64,000 nt of DNA, from the NCBI GenBank assembly GCA_050302175.1, contig JBNLAN010000018.1:1-64000 (forward strand), given 5' to 3'. Position numbers and translations under genes: made by a program. The stretch is from JBNLAN01 sp050302175 (GTDB lineage Bacteria > Pseudomonadota > Zetaproteobacteria > Mariprofundales > Mariprofundaceae). A model generated the notes under the pieces. It made no database searches. It had not been told where the DNA came from and saw only the letters and a list, made by a program, of their open reading frames with translations. This document shows, one piece after another, positions 17,464-25,337 of this stretch (positions are counted from its first letter, which is position 1; every line of letters starts with the position of its first letter).

Positions 17464-18492
17464 TTAAGCAGCGGCTGTTTCGACCCCAAATATATCGCGA
17501 TACAGGATGCCAATCGCCATGAAGATCATCGGCAGCGTCCAGATAAGCCCTATGCCGAGTGGCAGGGCGCTGATCACCACCAAAATAGAGAGTAAGATAA
17601 ACATCCAAAATATGCTGAACCATCGATGCGTTACAGCTTTGCGAGAGGCCTCAAGCGAATTCCATATACCAAGATTTCTGTCCGCCTGAATAACCAATGC
17701 CAGAGCATAAGCGATGGATAGATAGATGCCTGGAATGATGAACAGGAGAATGCCAATGAATATTAATAGATTCAGACTGACTTGCAGCAGCCCAAGTGAT
17801 TGAATGGAAGGGTATAGAGAGAAAATATCACCTAGTTTGACCTGCTTTCCGGAGGCTGCCCGGGCGCAGTAGAGCGCAAGGCCGGCAGCGATTGGCGCAC
17901 AGAGAATAACCTGTAGCAACCAACTGAGCACACCAACGCCAAAGCCAAGTGCGGAAGCCTCTTGTTGCCCTGTTTGAGAACCGAAGCCCAACAGGGTAAC
18001 AAGAAACTCTATACCAAGTGTGATGCCCATGATTGCAAGAAACCCGGCCCAAACAGGCCATTTGTGACCTGAAATCAGATTCCATGCCTCGGAGATGGTT
18101 TTGCCCACAGCGAAGCTGTAATTCCCACTTATTGCCTGTTCAAGATCATTACTGTCCTGGTGGTTGTTATTAAGGGGTGCATCCTGGGAAGTGCGCGTGT
18201 TCGAGTCAGAAGCGGCTTTGGGTTGGGTGGCTTTTTCAGGCTGCGGGGTGGCCTCTGGTTGGGATTGGACGGTACGACAATCCACGCCAATCTCTTTGAG
18301 TCGTTCGCATAAGCGTTCCGCGGAAGCTAAATCGTAGCCTTTTCGTATGAGGGAGGGGCGGTTGTTTACAAAACTGTCTGCCCGGGTCGGCTCTATTCCG
18401 AAAAGCTTTGAAAGTTTGATAACGACATCTTTCCGTTCATGCCCATCAAGAATATTCCCTGAAAGTCGAATCTGATAAAGATCTTCAGTCAT
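17464..18492 (-). CDS. Multi-pass membrane protein with small N-terminal domain, function unknown
   Basis: The 342-residue protein has three parts. Residues 1-78 form a small soluble domain (YQIRLSGNILDGHERKDVVI, then LFGIEPTRADSFVNNRPSLI and LCERLKEIGVDC), a pattern I recognise from the N-termini of other uncharacterised membrane proteins. Residues about 79-115 are a Pro/Gln/Asn/Ser-rich linker. The rest has five or six TM helices with a long Gly/Leu/Ile-rich segment, like glycerophosphodiesterase-associated or DUF975-type membrane domains. No catalytic motif is visible. It sits apart from the two membrane genes downstream of base 18751, and 258 bases separate them. Confidence 0.75.
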   Translation of the reverse strand: MTEDLYQIRLSGNILDGHERKDVVIKLSKLFGIEPTRADSFVNNRPSLIRKGYDLASAERLCERLKEIGVDCRTVQSQPEATPQPEKATQPKAASDSNTRTSQDAPLNNNHQDSNDLEQAISGNYSFAVGKTISEAWNLISGHKWPVWAGFLAIMGITLGIEFLVTLLGFGSQTGQQEASALGFGVGVLSWLLQVILCAPIAAGLALYCARAASGKQVKLGDIFSLYPSIQSLGLLQVSLNLLIFIGILLFIIPGIYLSIAYALALVIQADRNLGIWNSLEASRKAVTHRWFSIFWMFILLSILVVISALPLGIGLIWTLPMIFMAIGILYRDIFGVETAAA

Positions 18493-18750
18493 AGCAGCCT
18501 CCCCAAGCCCTTCTCACTTGAAACCATAGGAAAGACACCTTGGCGAGTAAACTGTTTCTTTTCTGAGAACACATTGAGCATCGATGGGATGGATAAGAAG
18601 GGGGGTTGAAATTCCTAATCAATACATATTTGCACCGCCCGGTTTTCCTCAATATAAAGATGGCATCCGTCATAGCGATATGTTTGGAGCAGAGCCTGAC
18701 CTCGGGCATTTTCATGGCAGCGAACGTGAAAAGCCTATCGTGCCGGAAAA

Positions 18751-19218
18751 CTATGCCGTATCAGTGTCGCCAAGGTTCTCGCGGTCTGGCAAGGCTTCCG
18801 GCACTGCACTTTTTTTATGTGTGATCACCAGAAAGCCTCCCAGGCCTGCCAAAATCGCCATCACAACAAATCCCGTTATGTAATCACTGAAAATAGCAAA
18901 GCTATCGTTAAGGGAGTTATCGGGGAAAAGTTCGGCATATTCCGGGGAGAACAGGATGCTCATTATCGTAATGACCCCAAACAGGGTGATTCCAACACTT
19001 GAAAGCAGAGTGATGCCTGTGGAGAGCTTCCAGTTCCGGAAACGATTGATTGCGGCTCCTATCAGCAACAAAATGATGGCAGGCACGCTAAATCCCCCGA
19101 TGATCGCGAATTTGGCGGCCCCGATTTCCGGTTGGTGCATAAAGGCGAGGATGCAAATCGTGTACGCAAAGAAACCGCCGAGAATGAAAAATAATACACT
19201 GAGAATTTTACGGATCAC
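18751..19218 (-). CDS. Small four-helix membrane protein, unknown
   Basis: The 155-residue protein has four predicted TM helices: VLFFILGGFFAYTICILAF, FSVPAIILLLIGAAI, a helix around ITLLSSVGITLFGVITIM, and GFVVMAILAGLGGFLVIT. It ends in a charged tail. The start is a GTG at 19218 sharing its first base with the TAG stop of the upstream gene, so the two are probably co-translated. I do not recognise a family. The downstream 18493-18750 region shows no convincing gene; it holds only the presumed promoter and leader of the 342-residue membrane gene. Confidence 0.7.
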   Translation of the reverse strand: MIRKILSVLFFILGGFFAYTICILAFMHQPEIGAAKFAIIGGFSVPAIILLLIGAAINRFRNWKLSTGITLLSSVGITLFGVITIMSILFSPEYAELFPDNSLNDSFAIFSDYITGFVVMAILAGLGGFLVITHKKSAVPEALPDRENLGDTDTA

Positions 19219-19616
19219 TACGCAGCCTCGGTAGCTTTAAAGTATTCATTTGCTTTCGGGCGAAACAGGAAAAAGGCAATGATTGAAAAGAAGATGATTC
19301 CCGGAATCAGGAATGCTTTCAGCGGCGAAGCCACCATGGCGATAAGAAAACCTGCAACACTCCAGCCCACATAAAGCAGTCGGGCCCAGTTCTTCCCTTT
19401 GAGCATCGCGATACCGCATACCAGTGTGATGAGCAGCCCGGCGTATGTTATGATGTATTGAATGTTGACCGGGATCAGGCTTTTGGCCATTAACTTTTGC
19501 GCCATCTCCTGTGCCATCGGGTTGTACAGATTGACGATATTCATGATCAGTGCGAGCCCGCCCGATACGATCAGAATCCAGCTTATTACGGTAATGGATG
19601 TTGGTCTTTCTTTCAT
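19218..19616 (-). CDS. Small membrane protein, unknown
   Basis: The 132-residue protein has four predicted TM helices (ITVISWILIVSGGLALIM, a helix around YIITYAGLLITLVCGIAML, LLYVGWSVAGFLIAMVA, and LIPGIIFFSIIAFFLF) and short loops. The ATG at 19616 is chosen because GGAGGG lies about 8 nt upstream; an in-frame extension to 19847 would run through the trpF promoter region and has no coding character. Its stop overlaps the GTG of the following membrane gene. No catalytic residues are visible and the function is unknown. Confidence 0.75.
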   Translation of the reverse strand: MKERPTSITVISWILIVSGGLALIMNIVNLYNPMAQEMAQKLMAKSLIPVNIQYIITYAGLLITLVCGIAMLKGKNWARLLYVGWSVAGFLIAMVASPLKAFLIPGIIFFSIIAFFLFRPKANEYFKATEAA

Positions 19617-19794
19617 TGCGTTTCCCTCCGCCAGTATAAATTTTTTGAGGCAAACAAGGAATGACACGCTGGTTCCAGAAGTTTCCCGAAGATGGTTGCA
19701 GGTTAATTCAAGCCGTTGGGCTATGTCTACCGGCACTCCCGCTAACCACCCTGATTCATAGACACTTATTCCATGCAGCTCTAGGCTGTCGGGT

Positions 19795-20427
19795 ATGACT
19801 TCGGCAGCCATACCGCACCGCACCCGCATCAAGATTTGCGGCATCACCCGGCTTGAGGACGCGCTGTCTGCGGCCGAGCTGGGTGTGGATGCGCTGGGCT
19901 TTGTCTTCTACGAGAAATCTCCACGTTACATCGCGCCGGAAAAAGCGGCGGAGATTATCCGGCAGATGCCGCCGTTTATCTCCGCGGTGGGGTTGTTCGT
20001 GAATCCAAGCCACACCTTCCTTGCCAGCCTGCTTGCGAAATGCCCGATTGATATCCTGCAATTCCATGGTGAAGAAACGCCGGAATTCTGTGCGATTCAG
20101 GATCACCGTGTGCTGAAGGCTGTGCCGATCGAAACCGAAGCCGATGCGGCCAGGGTAAGCGACTATAATTGTGCCGTACTGCTTGATGCCAGGGCCCCGG
20201 AGGGGGTGTATGGCGGCGCCGGTAAGGCTTTCGACTGGAAACTGGTGGCGGGGATTGAGCACGAACACGCGCTGGTTCTGGCCGGGGGACTTTCGCCCGC
20301 CAATGTGCGCGATGCGCTCAAAGTTCGCCAATGGGATGCGGTGGATGTATCCTCCGGCGTCGAAATTTCGCCGGGGCTCAAGGATGCGGCCCTGATGCGG
20401 GAGTTCGTGGCAGCGGTGCGCGGTTAG
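19795..20427 (+). CDS. trpF: Phosphoribosylanthranilate isomerase
   Basis: TrpF isomerises phosphoribosylanthranilate in tryptophan synthesis. The 210-residue TIM barrel shows KICGITRLEDA with the catalytic Cys near residue 15, GFVFYEKSPRYI, AVGLFVNPS, LQFHGEETPEFC, the catalytic Asp in VLLDARAP, GGAGKAFDW and VSSGVE at the phosphate site. First gene of trpFBA-accD-folC. The 178-base divergent region upstream presumably holds its promoter; I see no attenuator with Trp codons. Confidence 0.95.
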   Translation: MTSAAIPHRTRIKICGITRLEDALSAAELGVDALGFVFYEKSPRYIAPEKAAEIIRQMPPFISAVGLFVNPSHTFLASLLAKCPIDILQFHGEETPEFCAIQDHRVLKAVPIETEADAARVSDYNCAVLLDARAPEGVYGGAGKAFDWKLVAGIEHEHALVLAGGLSPANVRDALKVRQWDAVDVSSGVEISPGLKDAALMREFVAAVRG

Positions 20428-20454
20428 CCGGGCACATGTAAATGGAGTGATTGA

Positions 20455-21690
20455 GTGTCATCGAAAAACGATATTTCTTACGATCTGAACATCAGCCACG
20501 CGCCTGATGCGGGCGGCCATTTCGGCAAGTTCGGCGGGCGTTATGCCGCCGAAACCCTGATGGGGCCGCTGGCCGAGCTGGAGGCTGCCTTTAACGAGGC
20601 ATGGAAGGACGAAGAGTTTCAGAAGGAGCGCATGCACCTGCTGCAGAACTACGTTGGCCGTGCCACGCCGCTCTACCATGCCAAGAGATTGTCGGAAGAG
20701 AACGGTGGTGCGCAGATTCTGCTCAAACGCGAAGACCTGACCCATACCGGTGCGCACAAGATCAACAACACCATCGGACAGGGGCTGCTCGCCCGCCGCA
20801 TGGGCAAAAAGCGTGTGATTGCCGAAACCGGAGCGGGTCAGCACGGCGTGGCCTCCGCCACCGTGGCGGCGATGTTCGGCATGAAGTGCGATGTCTACAT
20901 GGGTCGTGAGGATATGGAGCGGCAGGCGCCGAATGTGTTCCGTATGAAATTGCTGGGCGCCAATGTCATTCCGGTCGATTCCGGCTCGGCCACGTTGAAG
21001 GATGCGCTGAATGAAGCCTTGCGCGACTGGGTGGCGAGTTGTGAGAACACTTTCTACATCATTGGCACCGTAGCCGGGCCGCACCCTTATCCGCTGATGG
21101 TGCGCCAGTTCCATGCTGTGATCGGGCAAGAGGCGCGTGCGCAGTGCCTTGAGCAGATCGGAAAGCTTCCCGACATGGCGGTGGCCTGTGTGGGTGGCGG
21201 CTCCAATGCCATGGGACTGTTGCATCCATTCCGTGATGATAAGGTGGAGCTGGTGGCGGTTGAAGCAGCCGGGCACGGTCTCAATTCCGGCTGGCATGCC
21301 GCCTCGCTCGCGGCAGGCAGGCCCGGGATCCTGCACGGCAATCTCACCTATCTGATGGAAGATAATGATGGACAGATCCAGCCGACGCACAGCATTTCGG
21401 CCGGGCTCGACTATCCGGGAGTCGGCCCCGAGCTTGCAAGCATGCATGAAAACGGCGAACTGCGCCTTGAAACGGCGACCGATGAGGAGGCACTGGCAGC
21501 TTTCCAGACCCTGACCCGTTGCGAGGGCATCATGCCTGCGCTTGAATCCAGTCATGCCATTTCTGCCGGCCTGAAGCTGGCGAAAAGCATGAACAGGGAT
21601 CAGTACGTGCTGGTGAATCTCTCGGGCCGTGGCGATAAAGATATGAACACCGTCTGGAATATTCTCGAGGGCAAGGGAGGCAAGGCATGA
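20455..21690 (+). CDS. trpB: Tryptophan synthase beta chain
   Basis: TrpB condenses indole with serine using PLP. The 411-residue protein carries the PLP lysine in KREDLTHTGAHKINNTIGQ (Lys about 97), the AETGAGQHGVA loop, GGGSNAMGLLHPF at the PLP phosphate, and the C-terminal LVNLSGRGDKDM. The GTG at 20455 follows GGAG at about 9 nt. It overlaps trpA by four bases (ATGA), consistent with equal production of the two subunits. Confidence 0.97.
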   Translation: MSSKNDISYDLNISHAPDAGGHFGKFGGRYAAETLMGPLAELEAAFNEAWKDEEFQKERMHLLQNYVGRATPLYHAKRLSEENGGAQILLKREDLTHTGAHKINNTIGQGLLARRMGKKRVIAETGAGQHGVASATVAAMFGMKCDVYMGREDMERQAPNVFRMKLLGANVIPVDSGSATLKDALNEALRDWVASCENTFYIIGTVAGPHPYPLMVRQFHAVIGQEARAQCLEQIGKLPDMAVACVGGGSNAMGLLHPFRDDKVELVAVEAAGHGLNSGWHAASLAAGRPGILHGNLTYLMEDNDGQIQPTHSISAGLDYPGVGPELASMHENGELRLETATDEEALAAFQTLTRCEGIMPALESSHAISAGLKLAKSMNRDQYVLVNLSGRGDKDMNTVWNILEGKGGKA

Positions 21691-22481
21691 GCCGTGATCG
21701 TCTGGCCGACTGTTTTGCCCGCTGCAAAAGTGAGAAGCGTGCGGCGCTGGTGGGGTTTCTCACTGCGGGTGATCCCAATGTGAAGACCTCCGAGGCGGCG
21801 ATTCTGACGCTGGCTGCCAAGGCGGATATCGTGGAGATCGGCATGCCATTCTCCGATCCGATGGCCGATGGGCCGGTGATTCAGGCTGCCAGCGAGCGGG
21901 CATTGAAGGCCGGTGCGCACACCGATGATGTGTTCCGTATCGCTACCAGTGTGCGGCAGAAATTTCCGGCGGTCGGCATTGTGCTGATGGGTTATGGCAA
22001 CACCGCCTATGCCATGGGGTTCGAGGTCTTTGCAGAGCGTGCGAAAGCCGCGGGTGTGGATGGCGTACTGATTGTCGATATTCCTCCGGAGGAGTCGACT
22101 GAGCTGGATGCGGCTTTGAAAGCGAACCAGTTGCACAGTATCCGCCTTCTCTCTCCGACCTCATCAGAAGCACGTCTGAAACTGGGAGCCCAGAGTGCCA
22201 GTGGCTTTATTTATTACGTGTCGCTCACCGGCATCACCGGTGCGGAGATGGGTGAAACGGGGCAGATTCGCGAGAAACTGACAGCAATCAGAAACTATAC
22301 AGCCCTGCCTATTTGTGTAGGGTTTGGTATCAAGTCGCCTGAACAGGCGGCAAACATTGCCGAATTCGCCGATGGAATTGTGATCGGAAGCCACTTTGTA
22401 CGGCAGCTTTCCGAAACAGGCGTAACGGCAGTCGCCGAGGCAGCAGCAGCAATGCGCTCGGCAGTCCACCTCGGAGGGTGA
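21687..22481 (+). CDS. trpA: Tryptophan synthase alpha chain
   Basis: TrpA cleaves indole-glycerol phosphate and channels indole to TrpB. The 264-residue TIM barrel shows LVGFLTAGDPN near the start, VEIGMPFSDPMADGPVIQAA with the catalytic Glu and Asp region, LMGYGN, DGVLIVDIPPEES, the YYVSLTGITGAE loop, and VGFGIKSPEQA. The start is coupled to the trpB stop. The next gene begins five bases after its stop. Confidence 0.97.
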   Translation: MSRDRLADCFARCKSEKRAALVGFLTAGDPNVKTSEAAILTLAAKADIVEIGMPFSDPMADGPVIQAASERALKAGAHTDDVFRIATSVRQKFPAVGIVLMGYGNTAYAMGFEVFAERAKAAGVDGVLIVDIPPEESTELDAALKANQLHSIRLLSPTSSEARLKLGAQSASGFIYYVSLTGITGAEMGETGQIREKLTAIRNYTALPICVGFGIKSPEQAANIAEFADGIVIGSHFVRQLSETGVTAVAEAAAAMRSAVHLGG

Positions 22482-22485
22482 TGGC

Positions 22486-23271
22486 TTGAAGATCAAGGTG
22501 TTGGGTTGTTATGGGGGGCAGTTGCAGGGGTTTCACCTGACCTCATTCCTTGTTAACGACACTATTCTGCTTGATGCCGGCAGCCCCACCGAGGGGCTGA
22601 CGCTCGAAGAGCAGCATCGCATCCGCCATATATTTGTTTCGCATACGCATCTGGACCATATCAAGGACATCGCGTTTCTGGCCGATAATCGCAGCCTGAA
22701 ACGTCTTGGCGATGCTTCCGAAAATCGTGGTATCGTGATTCACAGTTTGCGTGAGAATCTGGTGACGCTGCAGGAGCATTTCCTGAATGATAAAATCTGG
22801 CCGGATTTCACCAAAATCCCGTCGCCGAGCGACCCGACTCTGATTACCGAGGAGCTGTTCCCCGAACAGCCGGTGACGGTGGATGGCGTGACCATTACCC
22901 CGATCGAGGTGAATCATCCGGTGCCGTGCACAGGCTTTCTGCTCGAAGAGAACGGTATGCAGTTCATCTATACTGCCGATACCGGGCATACCGACCGAAT
23001 CTGGGAGGTCGCCAACCAGCAGTCCAACCTGAAAGGGATCATCGTGGACTGCTCATTCCCCAATGCCTTTGAAAAGGTGGCGGAGCTCAGTGGTCATTTG
23101 ACGGTGAATGGGCTGGCGACCGAGCTGAAAAAATTCAAACAGCTCGGCAAGGTCCCAGTCTATCTCTACCACATGAAGCCGGAAACGCTGAACGTGATGC
23201 TGCGCGAGCTCGAGAATCAGAATATTCCGCATCTGCGCATGCTCTCCCAAGTGGATGAGCTACTTTTTTAA
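22486..23271 (+). CDS. Metallo-beta-lactamase-fold phosphodiesterase, class II cyclic-nucleotide PDE-like
   Basis: The 261-residue protein has the MBL metal-binding pattern: SHTHLDHIKD near residues 53-62, a His in IEVNHPVPCTG, the bridging Asp in IYTADTGHT, a His in LSGHLTVNG and a terminal His in YLYHMKPE. The short N-terminal strand pair and the SHTHLDH variant match class II 3',5'-cyclic-nucleotide phosphodiesterases (CpdP/PDEase_II type), which hydrolyse cAMP or cGMP. The TTG start at 22486 follows GGAGG at 8 nt. It is inserted between trpA and accD, an unusual place, so regulation with tryptophan genes is likely incidental. Substrate is inferred. Confidence 0.78.
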   Translation: MKIKVLGCYGGQLQGFHLTSFLVNDTILLDAGSPTEGLTLEEQHRIRHIFVSHTHLDHIKDIAFLADNRSLKRLGDASENRGIVIHSLRENLVTLQEHFLNDKIWPDFTKIPSPSDPTLITEELFPEQPVTVDGVTITPIEVNHPVPCTGFLLEENGMQFIYTADTGHTDRIWEVANQQSNLKGIIVDCSFPNAFEKVAELSGHLTVNGLATELKKFKQLGKVPVYLYHMKPETLNVMLRELENQNIPHLRMLSQVDELLF

Positions 23272-23288
23272 TCGAAGGTTGTACCTAT

Positions 23289-24158
23289 ATGAACTGGATT
23301 ACTCGCTTGATCGAAAGCCCGAAGAGCCTGTTGCGCTCTGATGCTCCTTCCACTCCGGAAGGGTTGTGGGTGAAGTGCCCCGGTTGCGGCGAAGCGCTCT
23401 ACAACAAGGAGCTGGATCGCAGCCAGATGGTATGCACCAAGTGCGATCAGCATCTGCGTATTGGTGCCACCCAGCGCGCCGCTTTTTTGTTCGACAAGGA
23501 TACCTGCGAGGAGTTCGATACCGAGCTGCGCGCGGCTGATCCGCTCAGTTTCAAGGATAGCAAGCGCTACAAGGATCGCATCAAGGATGCTGCCAAAAAG
23601 GCGGGGCCTGAGGATGCACTACGCAACTTTATCGGCGATATCAAAGGGCATACTGTCTCGATGTCGGTGTTCGAATTCAATTATATGGGCGGCAGCATGG
23701 GTTCCGTGGTGGGCGAGAAAATCGCCCGTGGCATGGAGCGTGCGCTGGAGCGCCGCTGCCCCTATCTGCTGGTGACCGCCTCGGGCGGTGCGCGCATGCA
23801 GGAGGGGATTCTGTCGCTGATGCAGATGGCGAAGACCTCGTCGGTCGCCAACAGTCTTCATGATGCAAAACTGCCGTTTGTCTGTCTGCTGGCCGATCCG
23901 ACCATGGGCGGCGTATCAGCTTCGGTGGCGTGGCTGGGAGATGTGATTATTGCCGAGCCGGGGGCGCTGATCGGATTCGCCGGTCCGCGCGTGATTCAGG
24001 AGACGGTAGGTGAAAAACTGCCGGCAGGTTTCCAGCGTGCGGAGTTTTTGCTGGAGCATGGCCTGATCGATGAAGTGGTGGATCGTCGTGAGATGCGCGA
24101 TTATCTGGGCACGCTGTTTGCCCACCTGACAGACCGTGCCTATCGGCAGGATAAGTAA
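23289..24158 (+). CDS. accD: Acetyl-CoA carboxylase carboxyltransferase subunit beta
   Basis: AccD with AccA transfers carboxyl from carboxybiotin to acetyl-CoA. The 289-residue length is typical. The N-terminal C4 zinc ribbon is CPGCGEALYNKELDRSQMVC with CTKC (about residues 33-55). The carboxyltransferase core has TASGGARMQEGILSLMQMAK, LADPTMGGVSASVAWLGD and FAGPRVIQETVGEKLP. It lies 17 bases after the phosphodiesterase gene and 30 before folC, keeping the accD-folC order common in proteobacteria. Confidence 0.97.
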   Translation: MNWITRLIESPKSLLRSDAPSTPEGLWVKCPGCGEALYNKELDRSQMVCTKCDQHLRIGATQRAAFLFDKDTCEEFDTELRAADPLSFKDSKRYKDRIKDAAKKAGPEDALRNFIGDIKGHTVSMSVFEFNYMGGSMGSVVGEKIARGMERALERRCPYLLVTASGGARMQEGILSLMQMAKTSSVANSLHDAKLPFVCLLADPTMGGVSASVAWLGDVIIAEPGALIGFAGPRVIQETVGEKLPAGFQRAEFLLEHGLIDEVVDRREMRDYLGTLFAHLTDRAYRQDK

Positions 24159-24188
24159 TCCTGCACACCCCGGCCTGGCCGGATAAAC

Positions 24189-25337
24189 ATGCATAAACCA
24201 AACGATATCGAGAGCTGGCTTGCCGAGCTCGGGGCGCCGTCCGCGGATCGGGATTATCTGCCGGGGCATGCCCGTATGCTGGCGCTGCTTGATAAGTTTC
24301 CACTCAAGCGGCCCCGGCGGCGCATCCGTGTCGCCGGCACCAACGGCAAGGGCTCTACGGCACACATGCTGGCAGGCGCGTTGCAATCGCAGGGCCTGAG
24401 GGTCGGGCTCTATACCTCCCCACACATACTTAGCTTTAATGAGCGTATTCGTATCAATGGGGTGCCGGTGAGTGATGCTGTCTTGCACGAAGCGCTGCAG
24501 CAGCTGATGCCGGAGGCGCTTCGCAGCGGTGCTTCCTATTTTGAAACAGCCACCGCACTGGCTTTAAAAATTTTCTCGGATGCGAGCGTGGACGTGGAGG
24601 TGCTGGAGGCAGGGGTGGGGGCAAGGCTCGATGCCACTACGGCTGTGGCAGCCGATATGGCGCTGATTGCGCCGATTGCGCTCGATCATCGGGCCTGGCT
24701 TGGGGAAACGCTTGCGCAGATTGCCGAAGAGAAGGCATATGCGCTGCACGGTTGCCGGTTCGGCTTCTCCGCACTGCAAGCACCGGAGGTGGTGGAAATC
24801 CTGAAATTGCACGGTGAGGTGGTATTTGTGCCACCGGATGCGACGCTGCAGCCGCATTGCATGCCGGGCGCATTTCAGCAGCAGAATGCAGCGCTGGCCT
24901 GTGCCGGAATCCGGGCCTTGCAGGCGGATGGGTTCGTTTCCAGCCTCGGTGCGGCAAAAGAGGCGATCAGGAATACGGTTGTCCTCGGGCGGCTGCAACG
25001 TCTGGAGTGGTCGGGAAATGACGTGTGGCTGGATTGCGCACACAATGCGCATGCCGTGGAGGCACTCCTACCGCAGCTTGAGAAGCTGGCTCCATTCGAT
25101 GCAGTGCTGGTATTCACGCGCGAGGATCGTACGCTGGAGAGTACCCTGCCGGAGTTAAAAGCATTGACCCGCCGGTTGGCAGGGCCAACGCGCTGGTCCG
25201 GGCTCAATGCCGCCTACGCGTCGGTGGATGAAGCCTTGCCTAAAGAGCTGGGCGGCAAAGCAGGGGGACGGTTTCTGATTCTCGGCTCTTTTCTCACGGT
25301 TGCTGCAGCGATGCGCTGGCTAGAACAGGCGGAATAA
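24189..25337 (+). CDS. folC: Folylpolyglutamate/dihydrofolate synthase
   Basis: FolC adds glutamate to folates. The 382-residue Mur-ligase-type protein has the ATP loop VAGTNGKGSTAHMLAGALQ (about residues 48-66), TSPHILSFNERIRING for folate binding, VDVEVLEAGVGARLDATTAV, and the C-terminal DCAHNAHAVEALLPQL. It is shorter than the usual 420-430 residues, mainly in the middle and the C-terminal domain. Its last 18 bases overlap the convergent feoB gene, so no terminator separates them. Confidence 0.92.
   Translation: MHKPNDIESWLAELGAPSADRDYLPGHARMLALLDKFPLKRPRRRIRVAGTNGKGSTAHMLAGALQSQGLRVGLYTSPHILSFNERIRINGVPVSDAVLHEALQQLMPEALRSGASYFETATALALKIFSDASVDVEVLEAGVGARLDATTAVAADMALIAPIALDHRAWLGETLAQIAEEKAYALHGCRFGFSALQAPEVVEILKLHGEVVFVPPDATLQPHCMPGAFQQQNAALACAGIRALQADGFVSSLGAAKEAIRNTVVLGRLQRLEWSGNDVWLDCAHNAHAVEALLPQLEKLAPFDAVLVFTREDRTLESTLPELKALTRRLAGPTRWSGLNAAYASVDEALPKELGGKAGGRFLILGSFLTVAAAMRWLEQAE

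Noticed and set aside
18485..18715. 76-residue frame upstream of the 342-residue membrane gene
   Set aside because: Odd composition, no ribosome binding site and overlap with the downstream start; better read as leader DNA.
19617..19847. Upstream extension of the 132-residue membrane protein
   Set aside because: It crosses the trpF promoter region and start, and a strong ribosome binding site marks 19616.
20458..21555. Long open frame opposite trpB
   Set aside because: Antisense shadow of a conserved, fully coding gene in GC-rich DNA; composition (many His/Arg/Gln) is not protein-like.
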